Part shown: one piece after another, positions 11,847-21,992 of the stretch
Numbering within the stretch: the first letter of the stretch is position 1
How the letters are laid out: every line of letters starts with the position of its first letter
Source: Prochlorococcus sp. AG-424-P16
GTDB lineage: Bacteria > Cyanobacteriota > Cyanobacteriia > PCC-6307 > Cyanobiaceae
NCBI GenBank assembly: GCA_003213255.1
Contig: QCNI01000005.1
Location: forward strand, 1 to 64,000
Direction: 5' to 3'
Length of the DNA: 64,000 nt
The notes under the pieces: generated by a model
Seen by the model: only the letters and a program-made list of their open reading frames with translations
Told to the model about the DNA's origin: nothing
Databases searched by the model: none
Made by a program: the position numbers and the translations under genes

Positions 11847-13253
11847 TTATGCATTTAAAACTTGAAGCTTTTGCAGTTGATTTAAATTTTCCATAACACC
11901 ATGATTCACTGCGGAGTGTGCCAAGCGAAGAGCACTAACTACTGATAAAGATTTGCTACTTCCATGACCAATAACGCAAATACCATTCACCCCAAGTAAT
12001 AAAGCCCCGCCATGTTCGGCATGATCTAGCCTTTTCTTAATTCTAAGTAAATTACTTTTTAAAAAAGCTGAACCAACTTTCCCCCGCCTTCCACGGGGTA
12101 GCTCAGATCTCAAAATATCTAATAAAACGCCTCCCACAGATTCAAGAAATTTCAATAATATATTTCCAGTAAATCCATCACAGACTACTACGTCGAAATT
12201 GCCTGATAATACATCTCTTCCTTCACAATTACCTCCAAAATCAAAACTTTTTTCAGAGGATAATAATTCAAATGTTTTTAGGGATAAATCATTACCTTTG
12301 CATTCTTCTTCTCCGATGTTTAAAAGGCCAATTCTTGGTTTTTTTACTTGTAGGACATCTTTTGCATAAATATTACCTAGAAGAGCAAACTGATGCAGAT
12401 AAGATGGCTTACAATCAGTATTTGCCCCGACATCTAAAACTAATACTGGGCGAGTTTGATCCCTTGTTGGAAATAATGCTCCTATAGCTGGCCTATCAAT
12501 CCCTTTCAATCGCCCAATTCTAAATATGGCGGAAGCCATCATGGCGCCTGAATTACCGGCGGAATAAACAGCTTCAGCTTTATTATTTCTCACTAAATCC
12601 ATTGCAACATTTATACTTGCATCTTTCCTTTTTCTAACTGCAGTAGCTTCTTCATTCATCCCAATAGGATCTCCACTATCAATTAATTCAAGACGATTAT
12701 TATCAATTTCATTCTCCAATAATTCTGTTAAACCTGTTTTTTCTGCTGCATATTTAACTGTTTCAATTTTGCCGACGAATTTTATATTTATTGGAAATCT
12801 ACTTATTGCTTCAAGGCAACCCTCAAGAATTGGACCAGGAGCATAATCTCCACCCATACCATCTACAGCGATCCAAATTCTTTTAGATTGAGATTCCTCC
12901 ACGTTATCTAAAATATTATCGTTATTTTGTAATCTTTTTAATGGGTCAAAAACTAATGGCTGTAGGGTATTTTTAGCTATTGAGCTAGCATTAGAAACAA
13001 CACTGCTTGCAGTATTCACAACAGATTCAGCGCTTGAAACTACATTACCTGCTACATTACTCGCGACATTACTTGCTGTGCTCACGACTGAACCAGCACT
13101 AGAAACTACATTACCCGCCACATTACTAGCGGTTACCGCCGAACTAGCAGCAGTATCTACTATTGAAGTTACAGCCGAATTTCTTTTGTACCAGATAACT
13201 AATCTTCTGATAGCTCTGGGCTTATTAATTTTTTGTAAACTTTCTTTACCCAT
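11847..13253 (-). CDS. plsX: Phosphate acyltransferase PlsX with a repetitive N-terminal extension
   Basis: PlsX core from IAVDGMGGDYAPGPILEG through GVNGICVIGHGSS; about 125 extra N-terminal residues containing Ala/Val/Ser repeats. Confidence 0.93.
   Translation of the reverse strand: MGKESLQKINKPRAIRRLVIWYKRNSAVTSIVDTAASSAVTASNVAGNVVSSAGSVVSTASNVASNVAGNVVSSAESVVNTASSVVSNASSIAKNTLQPLVFDPLKRLQNNDNILDNVEESQSKRIWIAVDGMGGDYAPGPILEGCLEAISRFPINIKFVGKIETVKYAAEKTGLTELLENEIDNNRLELIDSGDPIGMNEEATAVRKRKDASINVAMDLVRNNKAEAVYSAGNSGAMMASAIFRIGRLKGIDRPAIGALFPTRDQTRPVLVLDVGANTDCKPSYLHQFALLGNIYAKDVLQVKKPRIGLLNIGEEECKGNDLSLKTFELLSSEKSFDFGGNCEGRDVLSGNFDVVVCDGFTGNILLKFLESVGGVLLDILRSELPRGRRGKVGSAFLKSNLLRIKKRLDHAEHGGALLLGVNGICVIGHGSSKSLSVVSALRLAHSAVNHGVMENLNQLQKLQVLNA
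12969..13157 (-). repeat. In-frame repeat in plsX: two 22-residue units (NVAGNVVSSAGSVVSTASNVAS / NVAGNVVSSAESVVNTASSVVS) plus degenerate flanking 11-mers
   Basis: Direct alignment of residues 44-65 and 66-87; repetition also visible at DNA level (gaaactacattac...gctacattactcgcgac / gaaactacattac...gccacattactagcgg). Confidence 0.9.
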
Positions 13254-14000
13254 TTATTTACCGTCAAAAGAAGTAATATCTACAATTCTTTGAAAAAGAT
13301 ATCCTGTGCCCCTTGCTGTTAATATCAATTCAGGATTTGCTGGATCAGCCTCAAGTTTTGATCTTAATCTTGATATGTGAACATCGACTACCCTTGTATC
13401 TACGTGCCTCTCAGGTGTATATCCCCAAACTTCCTTCAGAATTTCTCCTCTACTAAACGGCTCACCTGACCTACTTACTAATAGCTCTAAAAGACTAAAT
13501 TCCATACCGGTTAATCTAATTCTCTCATCGCTTTTAAAAACTTGCCTTCGATTTGTATCAATTTTTATATCAGTAACTAAAATTAATCCTGAATTAGGCA
13601 TCCCAGGAATTTGTTCTTTGTCAATTCTTCTTAGAACACATCTAATTCTAGCTTCTAATTCCTTAGGACTAAATGGTTTAACAACATAATCATCAGCCCC
13701 TAATTCTAAACCTGTTATCCTGTCTGCAACATCTCCTAACGCAGTTAACATGACAATTGGAACGTCAGAATCTTTCCTTAATTCTTGACAAACTCCATAG
13801 CCATCTAATTTTGGCATCATAACGTCAAGTACGACTAAATCAGGCTCATAATCTTTAAATAACTTTAGTGCTTCTTTACCATCACTTGCAGTTACTACTT
13901 TGTAACCAATCATGGAGAGGCGCGTCTCCAAAATTCTTCTAATACTTGCCTCGTCATCTGCGACAAGAATTGTTTCTTTAGTTTGACTAGATAGAGCCAT
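13254..14000 (-). CDS. rpaB: OmpR-family response regulator RpaB
   Basis: ILVADDEASIRRILETRLSMIGYKVVTASDGKEAL...GLELGADDYVVKPFSPKELEARIRCVLRR characteristic of RpaB. Confidence 0.93.
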   Translation of the reverse strand: MALSSQTKETILVADDEASIRRILETRLSMIGYKVVTASDGKEALKLFKDYEPDLVVLDVMMPKLDGYGVCQELRKDSDVPIVMLTALGDVADRITGLELGADDYVVKPFSPKELEARIRCVLRRIDKEQIPGMPNSGLILVTDIKIDTNRRQVFKSDERIRLTGMEFSLLELLVSRSGEPFSRGEILKEVWGYTPERHVDTRVVDVHISRLRSKLEADPANPELILTARGTGYLFQRIVDITSFDGK

Positions 14001-14107
14001 TTGTTTCTATTAGCTAATCAGTAAGAGAATTAACTATTATCCTAATCTAACTTGTAGAGGGGCAATATCCCAAACATTCTAGTTCTAATACTTGATTCAA
14101 AAACTTA

Positions 14108-15460
14108 ATGTCTAGCAAATTATCTACTTTTATTTGTCAGAATTGCGGATCTGAAACTTCTCAATATTTTGGTAGATGCTTAAATTGCAACTCATGGAAT
14201 TCCATTGTTGAAGAAATAAAAAGTAAGAGATCTAACTATCAAGAAATAAAAAATTGTAAAAAATCTATACCATTTAACGAGATTTCATCAAAAAAAATAT
14301 CTAGATTTACAAGTGGTTTTAGGGAATTTGATCGAGTGCTTGGAGGTGGAATCGTACCTGGATCTGTTGTTTTACTTGGAGGAGAACCAGGCATAGGTAA
14401 AAGCACATTAGTTCTTCAATCAGCAGGAAAAATATCTCTCAATGAGAAAGTTTTATATATAACCGCAGAAGAATCTTTAGAACAAGTAAAAATTAGATGG
14501 GAAAGATTAAATCAAAGTAGTATTAATTTAAAAATTTTTGCAGAGACCAATTTATCTCTAATTATTAAAGAAATCAAACGTTTAAATCCAAGTTTCGCAA
14601 TTATTGACAGTATTCAAGCCATCCATAATCATGAAATGCAAAGTTCTCCAGGATCGGTTTCTCAAGTAAGAGCATGTTCATCTGAATTGCAAAATCTTGC
14701 CAAAGATAATAATATTGCGCTTCTAATAATTGGTCATGTAACCAAAGATGGTGCTTTAGCTGGCCCTAAAACTCTAGAGCATTTAGTTGATACAGTAATA
14801 AACTTTGAAGGAGATAATATTTCTTCTCATAGACTACTTAGAAGTATAAAAAATAGATTTGGATCGACCTTCGAGATAGGAATTTTTGAAATGCTTGAAG
14901 AAGGTTTACGAGAGATAAAAAACCCAAGTTCAATTTTTACAAATAAAGAAAATATTTCAGGTGTAACAACTACTATTACAAATGAAGGTACTCGACCATT
15001 AGCAGTTGATATACAAGCACTTGTAAATAAAACTTTCTACAGTAACCCAAGACGTACTACAACTGGAATAAGCATAAATAGATTGCATCAAATCCTAGCG
15101 GTAATTGAAAAACACGTAGGGATAAAATTATCTGAATTTGATTGTTACATAGCTACTGGTGGGGGTTTTGAAATTAATGATCCTTCATCTGACTTAAGCG
15201 TAGCAATATCAATTTTATCAAGTTTGAAAAATATTCCTCCTTTGGCCAGTTGCTCATTTATTGGGGAATTGGGTTTGAGCGGTCAGGTTAGAAAATCAAA
15301 TAACCTTCGAACAAAGATAGAAGAAGCTATAAGACTAGGGATCAAAAATATCGTAGTGCCAAAACTAGAGGATGAACTAAATAATAATTTTCAAAATTTA
15401 ATAAAAATCAAAGAGATATCGAATATAAAAGAAGCAGTTGACTATTCTTTATCAGTTTAA
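14108..15460 (+). CDS. radA: DNA repair protein RadA
   Basis: CxxC zinc finger (CQNCGSETSQYFGRCLNCNSWN), Walker A GGEPGIGKSTL, KNRFGST motif. Confidence 0.95.
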   Translation: MSSKLSTFICQNCGSETSQYFGRCLNCNSWNSIVEEIKSKRSNYQEIKNCKKSIPFNEISSKKISRFTSGFREFDRVLGGGIVPGSVVLLGGEPGIGKSTLVLQSAGKISLNEKVLYITAEESLEQVKIRWERLNQSSINLKIFAETNLSLIIKEIKRLNPSFAIIDSIQAIHNHEMQSSPGSVSQVRACSSELQNLAKDNNIALLIIGHVTKDGALAGPKTLEHLVDTVINFEGDNISSHRLLRSIKNRFGSTFEIGIFEMLEEGLREIKNPSSIFTNKENISGVTTTITNEGTRPLAVDIQALVNKTFYSNPRRTTTGISINRLHQILAVIEKHVGIKLSEFDCYIATGGGFEINDPSSDLSVAISILSSLKNIPPLASCSFIGELGLSGQVRKSNNLRTKIEEAIRLGIKNIVVPKLEDELNNNFQNLIKIKEISNIKEAVDYSLSV

Positions 15461-15465
15461 AAAAA

Positions 15466-15987
15466 TTAGAGATACATATCGATTGAACTTCTTCCTGAGT
15501 TTTTCAACCAATTCTCAATATCCAGATAACCACCTGGATACAATCTTACTGCTTTAGACCAGACTTCTGCAGCTTTATCGAACCAAATATCTCTCTGGTC
15601 TAAATCACCATTTTGCTCAGCATATCTTCCCCTTTTTTCATAAATCAAACCTATATTTTTAAGGCATGATGGCTGTTTGGGATTTTCTGCTAATGCTTTT
15701 TCATAAGTTTCAATTGACAAATCCTCTTCACCATTACTCATGTATATTATTGCCATATTTTTTAAAGTTTCACCCCTATCAATTTTATTTTCTTCAAGTA
15801 GTAAACTCTCTTTGTAATACTCTAATGCTTCTGAGTAATCCCCGTTATTTTGTGCAGCCAGGCCATCTCTGTAATAAATATATGCTTTTTTTTCCTTCTC
15901 TGCGATAGGCATTATTTTTACTATTGATTCAGCAATTACAGTAAAAGCTTTATCTATAAAATTGTCACTGTTTTGATTACTAGGCAC
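15466..15987 (-). CDS. ycf3: Photosystem I assembly protein Ycf3 (GTG start)
   Basis: TPR protein [45 protein letters not shown]; 173 aa with GTG start inside ORF 15466..16080. Confidence 0.92.
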   Translation of the reverse strand: MPSNQNSDNFIDKAFTVIAESIVKIMPIAEKEKKAYIYYRDGLAAQNNGDYSEALEYYKESLLLEENKIDRGETLKNMAIIYMSNGEEDLSIETYEKALAENPKQPSCLKNIGLIYEKRGRYAEQNGDLDQRDIWFDKAAEVWSKAVRLYPGGYLDIENWLKNSGRSSIDMYL

Positions 15988-16108
15988 CGCTCTAAAACTA
16001 ATAAAATTAATATAGTAATTTAAAAAATAACTATTTAAAAAGTCTATTACATTTATTATTATAATTAAAAAATGAGCCAAGCATTAATTTGCTTCAATCG
16101 AGAAAAAT

Positions 16109-18403
16109 ATGAAAAGCATTCAATTAAGCATTACAGGAATGAAGTGCGGAGGTTGTGTTAGTACTGTTGAAAAAATATTAAATAATTCTGATGGTATTGA
16201 AAATGTTTCTGTTAACTTACTAACTGAAAGTGCATATTTTGAAATTACCCAGAAAGATAATGAAATAGATGCTGTTCTCGAAAATCTAAAAGAAAATGGT
16301 TTCCCATCAAAGATTTACATAAATGATTTTTCAAAAAAAATAAATAAGTCAGAATTAGAAAAAAAAAAGAAGTGGAATAATCAATGGAAAAAACTAACTT
16401 TTGCTCTATTACTTTTATTATTTTCAGGTTTAGGTCATCTAGCAGAAGGAAGATATATAAATTTTCCGATATTAGGTAATATATTTTTTCACGCTGCATT
16501 AGCAACATTAGCTCTATTACTTCCTGGCAGAGAAATAATTATTAATGGGTTTAAATCATTTATTAAGAACCGTCCTGATATGGATTCTCTAGTAGCTCTT
16601 GGAGTATGTAGCGCATACATAACAAGTTTTCTATCCTTAATATTTCCTGCCACTGGTTTTCCTTGTTTTTTTAATGAACCAGTTATGCTGTTAGGTTTCA
16701 TATTGATTGGGCGTTTCTTAGAGGAAAGAGCAAGATACCAAACTGGTTCATCCATTGGAGAGTTATTAGATCTTCAACCTGAAATGGCAAATATCTACAC
16801 AGAAGATAATCAAATAGAGTCAATAAGAGTAAACACTTTAAGACCTAATCAAGAGATTCAAGTTTTAGCAGGAGACAGAGTACCTGCTGACTGCATTGTT
16901 ACTCAAGGTAATTCATATGTTGATGTTTCACATATCACTGGAGAATCTAAACCTATAGAGGTAAAAGAAGGCGAAAATCTATCTAGTGGTTCTTTAAATC
17001 TTAATTCAACTCTTAGACTTAAAGTACAAAAGGTTGGAGCGGATTCTTCTCTTGCAAAACTAGTAAATCTTATTGAGTCTGTAAACGCTAGGAAACCTCG
17101 CATTCAAAGAATTGCTGATGAAATTGCAGGCAAATTTACTTACTTTGTACTTATATTTGCTACTTTAACCTTCTTCTTTTGGTGGAAGGGGGCAAAAAAT
17201 ATTTGGCCAGATTTATTAAGTCATAATCATCAATTCATCACTCACTCAAGTCATACACTTCATAGTTCGCTTGGTAGTAATGCTGAGAATTTTCTTAGTT
17301 TAGCCATTCAATTATCAATTGCTGTTTTAGTAATTGCTTGTCCTTGTGCATTAGGTTTAGCCACGCCAACTGTAATAACTGTCGCTTCAGGTAAAGCAGC
17401 AAAAAAGGGGGTTTTATTTAAAGGCGGGGATAAAATAGAGATGGCTTCAAAAATTAATCACATTATTTTTGACAAAACAGGTACCTTAACAAAAGGTAAG
17501 CCTTTCATCGTTGATTATAAAAATAATGATGATAATTATTTTTTATTAAGAATAGCTGCAAGTTTAGAAAAGGAAAGCAGACATCCAATTGCAGATGCGT
17601 TAATACAAGAAGCAAAAAAACAAAATTTAAGTTTATTTTCAATAAAAAAAATTGTCACTCATTCAGGCCGAGGTATTTCTGGAGAATTAGAGTCAATTGA
17701 TGGACTTATTAATATAGGAAATATTGAATGGCTACTAAGTAAAGGAATAATTATTGATAATGATGCAAAAAAAGTAATTGAAAATGAAGAGACAAAAACG
17801 AACACTATTATTGGAGTGAGTATCAAAGATAAGTTATTAGGCTTTATCTTCCTAGGAGATTTACTCAGAGATGATTCAATTAAAACAGTGCAAAATTTAA
17901 GAAAAAACAAATTTAAAATTAATATTTTAAGTGGGGATAGGAAACAAACAGTTTTAGCTCTAGCAAAAAAAATTGGTTTTAAAGAAACAGAAGTAAAATG
18001 GGATCTTCTTCCTGAAATGAAGCTAAAGACTATAGAAAATTTAAAAATTGATAATAAAGTTGCAATGATTGGTGATGGTATTAATGATGTCCCAGCCTTA
18101 GCCTCCTCAGACTTAGGAATTGCAGTGGGATCAGGGACTCAAATAGCCAAGGCAAATGCAGATGTAGTATTGATGGGAGATCAACTCAATGGATTACCCT
18201 ACGCCTTAAATCTTGCAAAAAAAACTATTAGAAAAATAAAGCAAAATCTAACATGGGCTTTTGGTTACAACTTACTTGCTATACCTTTAGCCGCTGGCAT
18301 TTTATTCCCTAAATACGGCATTCTTCTTACTCCCTCAATAGCAGCATTATTGATGGCTATTAGCTCTATTACAGTTGTAATTAATGCTTTATCCTTGGAT
18401 TAA
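16109..18403 (+). CDS. Cu+-type P1B ATPase with N-terminal HMA domain
   Basis: MKCGGCVSTVE metal site, CPC in TM (VIACPCALGLATPT), DKTGTLTKG, GDGINDVPALA. Confidence 0.95.
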   Translation: MKSIQLSITGMKCGGCVSTVEKILNNSDGIENVSVNLLTESAYFEITQKDNEIDAVLENLKENGFPSKIYINDFSKKINKSELEKKKKWNNQWKKLTFALLLLLFSGLGHLAEGRYINFPILGNIFFHAALATLALLLPGREIIINGFKSFIKNRPDMDSLVALGVCSAYITSFLSLIFPATGFPCFFNEPVMLLGFILIGRFLEERARYQTGSSIGELLDLQPEMANIYTEDNQIESIRVNTLRPNQEIQVLAGDRVPADCIVTQGNSYVDVSHITGESKPIEVKEGENLSSGSLNLNSTLRLKVQKVGADSSLAKLVNLIESVNARKPRIQRIADEIAGKFTYFVLIFATLTFFFWWKGAKNIWPDLLSHNHQFITHSSHTLHSSLGSNAENFLSLAIQLSIAVLVIACPCALGLATPTVITVASGKAAKKGVLFKGGDKIEMASKINHIIFDKTGTLTKGKPFIVDYKNNDDNYFLLRIAASLEKESRHPIADALIQEAKKQNLSLFSIKKIVTHSGRGISGELESIDGLINIGNIEWLLSKGIIIDNDAKKVIENEETKTNTIIGVSIKDKLLGFIFLGDLLRDDSIKTVQNLRKNKFKINILSGDRKQTVLALAKKIGFKETEVKWDLLPEMKLKTIENLKIDNKVAMIGDGINDVPALASSDLGIAVGSGTQIAKANADVVLMGDQLNGLPYALNLAKKTIRKIKQNLTWAFGYNLLAIPLAAGILFPKYGILLTPSIAALLMAISSITVVINALSLD

Positions 18404-19042
18404 ATGAAAGGAAAATTTATCGTTATTGAGGGTATTGATGGATGTGGTAAAACTACCCAAATAGATGAACTTTCTAAATGGCTGCCTAGTAGTGGTCTAA
18501 TAAAGAAAGGGTCTAAATTAATCACAACTAGAGAACCAGGAGGCAGTCTTCTAGGCAAAAAACTTAGAAGACTTATTCTCGATAATAATGCAAAAAACAA
18601 GCCTTCATCTCTTGCAGAATTATTGCTTTATTCAGCGGATAGAGCTGAACACGTTTCCAAAATTATTTCACCTGCTTTAAATAATAATGATTGGGTAATA
18701 AGTGATAGATTTTCCGATTCCACACTGGCTTATCAAGGTTATGGAAGAAATATAAATTTAGAAATAATTAAAAATATTGAATCTATTGTGTGTCAAGGAG
18801 CATCTCCAGATCTCACTTTCTTCTTAGAAATTTCTCCAGAAGAGAGCATATTCCGAAGAAAAAATGAAATTCCAGACAGAATAGAATCAGAAGGTATTAG
18901 ATTTTTAGAAAAAGTAAATGAAGGCTTCAAACTGATTGCTAAACAAAAAAACTGGAAAGTAATATCTGCTTCACAAAATATTAAAACTATTTCTAATCAA
19001 ATTAAAGAGACTTTGCTAAACAAATTTTCTAATAACAAATGA
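18404..19042 (+). CDS. tmk: Thymidylate kinase
   Basis: [37 protein letters not shown]. Confidence 0.95.
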   Translation: MKGKFIVIEGIDGCGKTTQIDELSKWLPSSGLIKKGSKLITTREPGGSLLGKKLRRLILDNNAKNKPSSLAELLLYSADRAEHVSKIISPALNNNDWVISDRFSDSTLAYQGYGRNINLEIIKNIESIVCQGASPDLTFFLEISPEESIFRRKNEIPDRIESEGIRFLEKVNEGFKLIAKQKNWKVISASQNIKTISNQIKETLLNKFSNNK

Positions 19043-20007
19043 TTGAGGTAAAAAAAAATAATTTTTTCTTGAATGAAGAAGTCAATAATATTCTTAAGAA
19101 CATAATTAAAAATAAATCATTTGCTAATGGTTATATATTTTGTGGTGCTGAAGGATTAGGCAAAAAGCAAACTGCTCTCGAATTTATAAAAGAGATTTTC
19201 AAACTGTCTTCATCAAGCGAAAATGTTGAAGAGAGAATATCAAACAATAACCACCCTGATTTTTTAATTATTGAACCTGATTCTCTATTGGCTACAAAAA
19301 GTTCAGGAAGTTTCGATCCTGAAAAAACAATAAAAAGTGGATCTGAGATTATTAAAATTTCTCAAATACGTAATATCAAAACTTTTCTTAGTCAAAAATC
19401 AATAAACTCAGAAAAGAAAATTGTTTTGATTATTGATGCACACTTCTTAAACGAAGCAGCCTCAAATTGCCTTTTAAAAACCTTAGAAGAACCTAGTAAC
19501 GGCATTTTTATTTTACTAACCTCTAAATTAAACCTTCTTTTGGATACGATCATCTCAAGATGTCAAATCGTCAGATTTCGATCTTTTTCTAGTAAACTAA
19601 TGAAGCTAATTTTAAAAGAATATTTAGATACTTCTAAATTAAAGATCAATACAAAATTTAAATTTGAAGATTTAATAAACTCTGCCAATGGATCTCCAAA
19701 TCAATTATTAAAAAATATTGAAATTTGGAATGATTTTTCAGATGAAATTATAAGTAAATTGGATGATCCAATTAAAAATAGTCTGGAAATATTGGAAATA
19801 TCTAAAGCAATATCTGAAAAATTAGAGATTTCTCAACAGATTTGTTTAGTAAATTTAGTTCAAACAATTTGGTGGAGAAAAACAAAAAATATCAATTTAG
19901 TTAAAAAACTTGAAAATTTAAAATACCTTTTAAGAAAAAACATTCAACCAAGGTTGGCATGGGAAATAGCTTTTTTAAAAATTTCAATAGAAAATGAATT
20001 GGATTAA
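19039..20007 (+). CDS. holB: DNA polymerase III delta' subunit-like protein
   Basis: [56 protein letters not shown]; 4-nt overlap with tmk. Confidence 0.88.
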   Translation: MIEVKKNNFFLNEEVNNILKNIIKNKSFANGYIFCGAEGLGKKQTALEFIKEIFKLSSSSENVEERISNNNHPDFLIIEPDSLLATKSSGSFDPEKTIKSGSEIIKISQIRNIKTFLSQKSINSEKKIVLIIDAHFLNEAASNCLLKTLEEPSNGIFILLTSKLNLLLDTIISRCQIVRFRSFSSKLMKLILKEYLDTSKLKINTKFKFEDLINSANGSPNQLLKNIEIWNDFSDEIISKLDDPIKNSLEILEISKAISEKLEISQQICLVNLVQTIWWRKTKNINLVKKLENLKYLLRKNIQPRLAWEIAFLKISIENELD

Positions 20008-20795
20008 TCTAGTGCAGAATTTATCAAGTCAGGATTTCTTGCTTGAATGAACTCTTGCCTAGCAGTTTCCACTTGAGAACCAATAGGCAACTCGAGGCAA
20101 TATCCAGCACCATATACAGTTTTTATATATATAGGTTTGCGTGGATCGGGTTCAAGTTTAGTGCGTAAGTGTCTAATATGAACTCTTATTGTCTCGATGT
20201 CATCATCAGGTTCATATCCCCATACTTCTTTCAGAATTAATGCTGGTGATACAGTTTGACCATGCCTCTGTAAAAGACAATGAAGAAGTTCAAATTCAAG
20301 ATGAGTTAACCTTACAGGAGATTCAAACCATATAGCTTCAAATCTTTCCGGAACAAGAGTTAATGGGCCATAATTTAATATTTCTTGCTGGTTACTAGAA
20401 TTTAGTTGTGCTCTGTTAGTTCTTCTTAATAAAGCTTTTATGCGTACATGTAATTCTTCTAAATCGAATGGTTTAGTAATGTAATCATCTGCTCCAGAAT
20501 TAAACCCAGTAACTTTATCCTTAAGGCCGCCTAACGCAGTTATCATCAAAATTGGTATATTTGATGTTCTTTCATCTCTTCTTAGTCGCTGACATAAAGT
20601 TAAACCATCAACACTTGGCAGCATTAAATCTAAAAGTATTAAATCTGGTGAATATTGAAGAGCTAATGCTTGTCCTTTAATTCCATCTTCAGCTTTTTGG
20701 ACATCGAAACCAGAATGCTCTAAATGCCTAGCCACAAGATCACGCATATCACGATCGTCTTCAATTAAAAGAATTGAAATTTTCATATTTATCAA
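20004..20795 (-). CDS. rpaA: OmpR-family response regulator RpaA
   Basis: [70 protein letters not shown]. Confidence 0.93.
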   Translation of the reverse strand: MINMKISILLIEDDRDMRDLVARHLEHSGFDVQKAEDGIKGQALALQYSPDLILLDLMLPSVDGLTLCQRLRRDERTSNIPILMITALGGLKDKVTGFNSGADDYITKPFDLEELHVRIKALLRRTNRAQLNSSNQQEILNYGPLTLVPERFEAIWFESPVRLTHLEFELLHCLLQRHGQTVSPALILKEVWGYEPDDDIETIRVHIRHLRTKLEPDPRKPIYIKTVYGAGYCLELPIGSQVETARQEFIQARNPDLINSALD

Positions 20796-21189
20796 CTATT
20801 AAATTAAAATTAAGTTTTAGTAATATGATTCTCTCAAGAATTTATAAAGATTGCTGAATTAATGTAAACAATTTTATCAATTAGGTTTATCAAATTACTT
20901 AGTGATAGTAGTCGATTAGATAGAAAATACAAATTTTAAAAAAGTTGAAATTTTAGAATTTCTTTCGATTCTATTTACTTTTTCTTAATAATTTAAGGAT
21001 TATTAGAAACAAATAATGGTTCAAAGTGAAGAATATACAATTCAGATTGACTTTGTAGGCTTTAGAGAAAATTAAATTAAATTGAGATTTTCGGCTTTCA
21101 AATAAAAATTAACTAAGTTTAAAATTTTTAATTTCTCCAAAATGTTTAAACTCATAATTTTGTCTATATTAAAAAAAATTTAAGTATCT

Positions 21190-21549
21190 ATGAAAAAGAA
21201 GTCGATTATCTATTCAGATTTATCAAAAAAACAACTAGAAACTCTTAAAGAACTTTATATTCAAAAAAAAGTTGAATCTATGAGTTATCAAGAACTTAAA
21301 AAATATGTATTAGAAATTATTTCCCATCAAATAAACGATACTATCGGCAAAGAAGAGGAAATGGAAGCATGGAGAGAAATGTCAGATTTCTTTGGAGAAC
21401 AATTTGAAATAAATATCCTAGAAATACAAACAAAATCCATTGACGATAAAAACGTAATAGAAACAGAAATAGATTCTCAGAAGCAAAGAATAGAATTTCT
21501 TGAAAGGAATAATTTTGATCAAGAAAAAAAGGATATGTGGGATGACTAG
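21190..21549 (+). CDS. Small acidic coiled-coil-like hypothetical protein
   Basis: Intact 119-aa ORF flanked by unusually long noncoding DNA; no family recognised. Confidence 0.65.
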   Translation: MKKKSIIYSDLSKKQLETLKELYIQKKVESMSYQELKKYVLEIISHQINDTIGKEEEMEAWREMSDFFGEQFEINILEIQTKSIDDKNVIETEIDSQKQRIEFLERNNFDQEKKDMWDD

Positions 21550-21658
21550 ATTTTCCTGAATGAAGTATTAATTCAAACGATATAAAAAAAATATGTCTAG
21601 ATTTTAAAAATTAATCATAGAGCTTATTTTTTTTTCATTTTTGGGGAGAATTTAGAAA

Positions 21659-21760
21659 ATGTTCTAATTACTGTTCTTAAAAAGCATTTTTTTTTATTTA
21701 AAATAATTATGAAATTTATGTATTTAAATATTTTTGATGTTCTAAATACTGTTCTTAATA
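21659..21760. repeat. Two 22-bp direct repeats ATGTTCTAAwTACTGTTCTTAA (21659 and 21737)
   Basis: atgttctaattactgttcttaa vs atgttctaaatactgttcttaa: one mismatch, 78-bp offset. Confidence 0.85.
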
Positions 21761-21817
21761 TTATATCGAATATACTTCATTATTCCTCCGGCTAACCACT
21801 GTATGCCAAAAAAGGTC

Positions 21818-21846
21818 AAAAAAAGTCCCCTTTTATTGGTGACTTT
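21818..21846 (-). terminator. Rho-independent terminator downstream of tRNA-Asn
   Basis: Minus strand AAAGTCACC-AATAAAA-GGGGACTTT followed by TTTT; stem with one mismatch and U tract. Confidence 0.85.
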
Positions 21847-21871
21847 GGATAATTGTTTTGAATTTTATGAA

Positions 21872-21943
<72 letters not shown>

Positions 21944-21992
21944 ATATAAGATGAATTTAGCTCTTTAAAGTACCTTATGACAAGTACAAGCA

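Noticed and set aside
13078-13293. 71-aa plus-strand ORF MLTTEPALETTLPATLLAVTAELAAVST...
   Set aside because: Antisense shadow of the plsX Ala/Val/Ser repeat; low-complexity codons open both strands.
16245-17103. Several minus-strand ORFs inside the Cu-ATPase
   Set aside because: Shadow ORFs over a strongly conserved gene.
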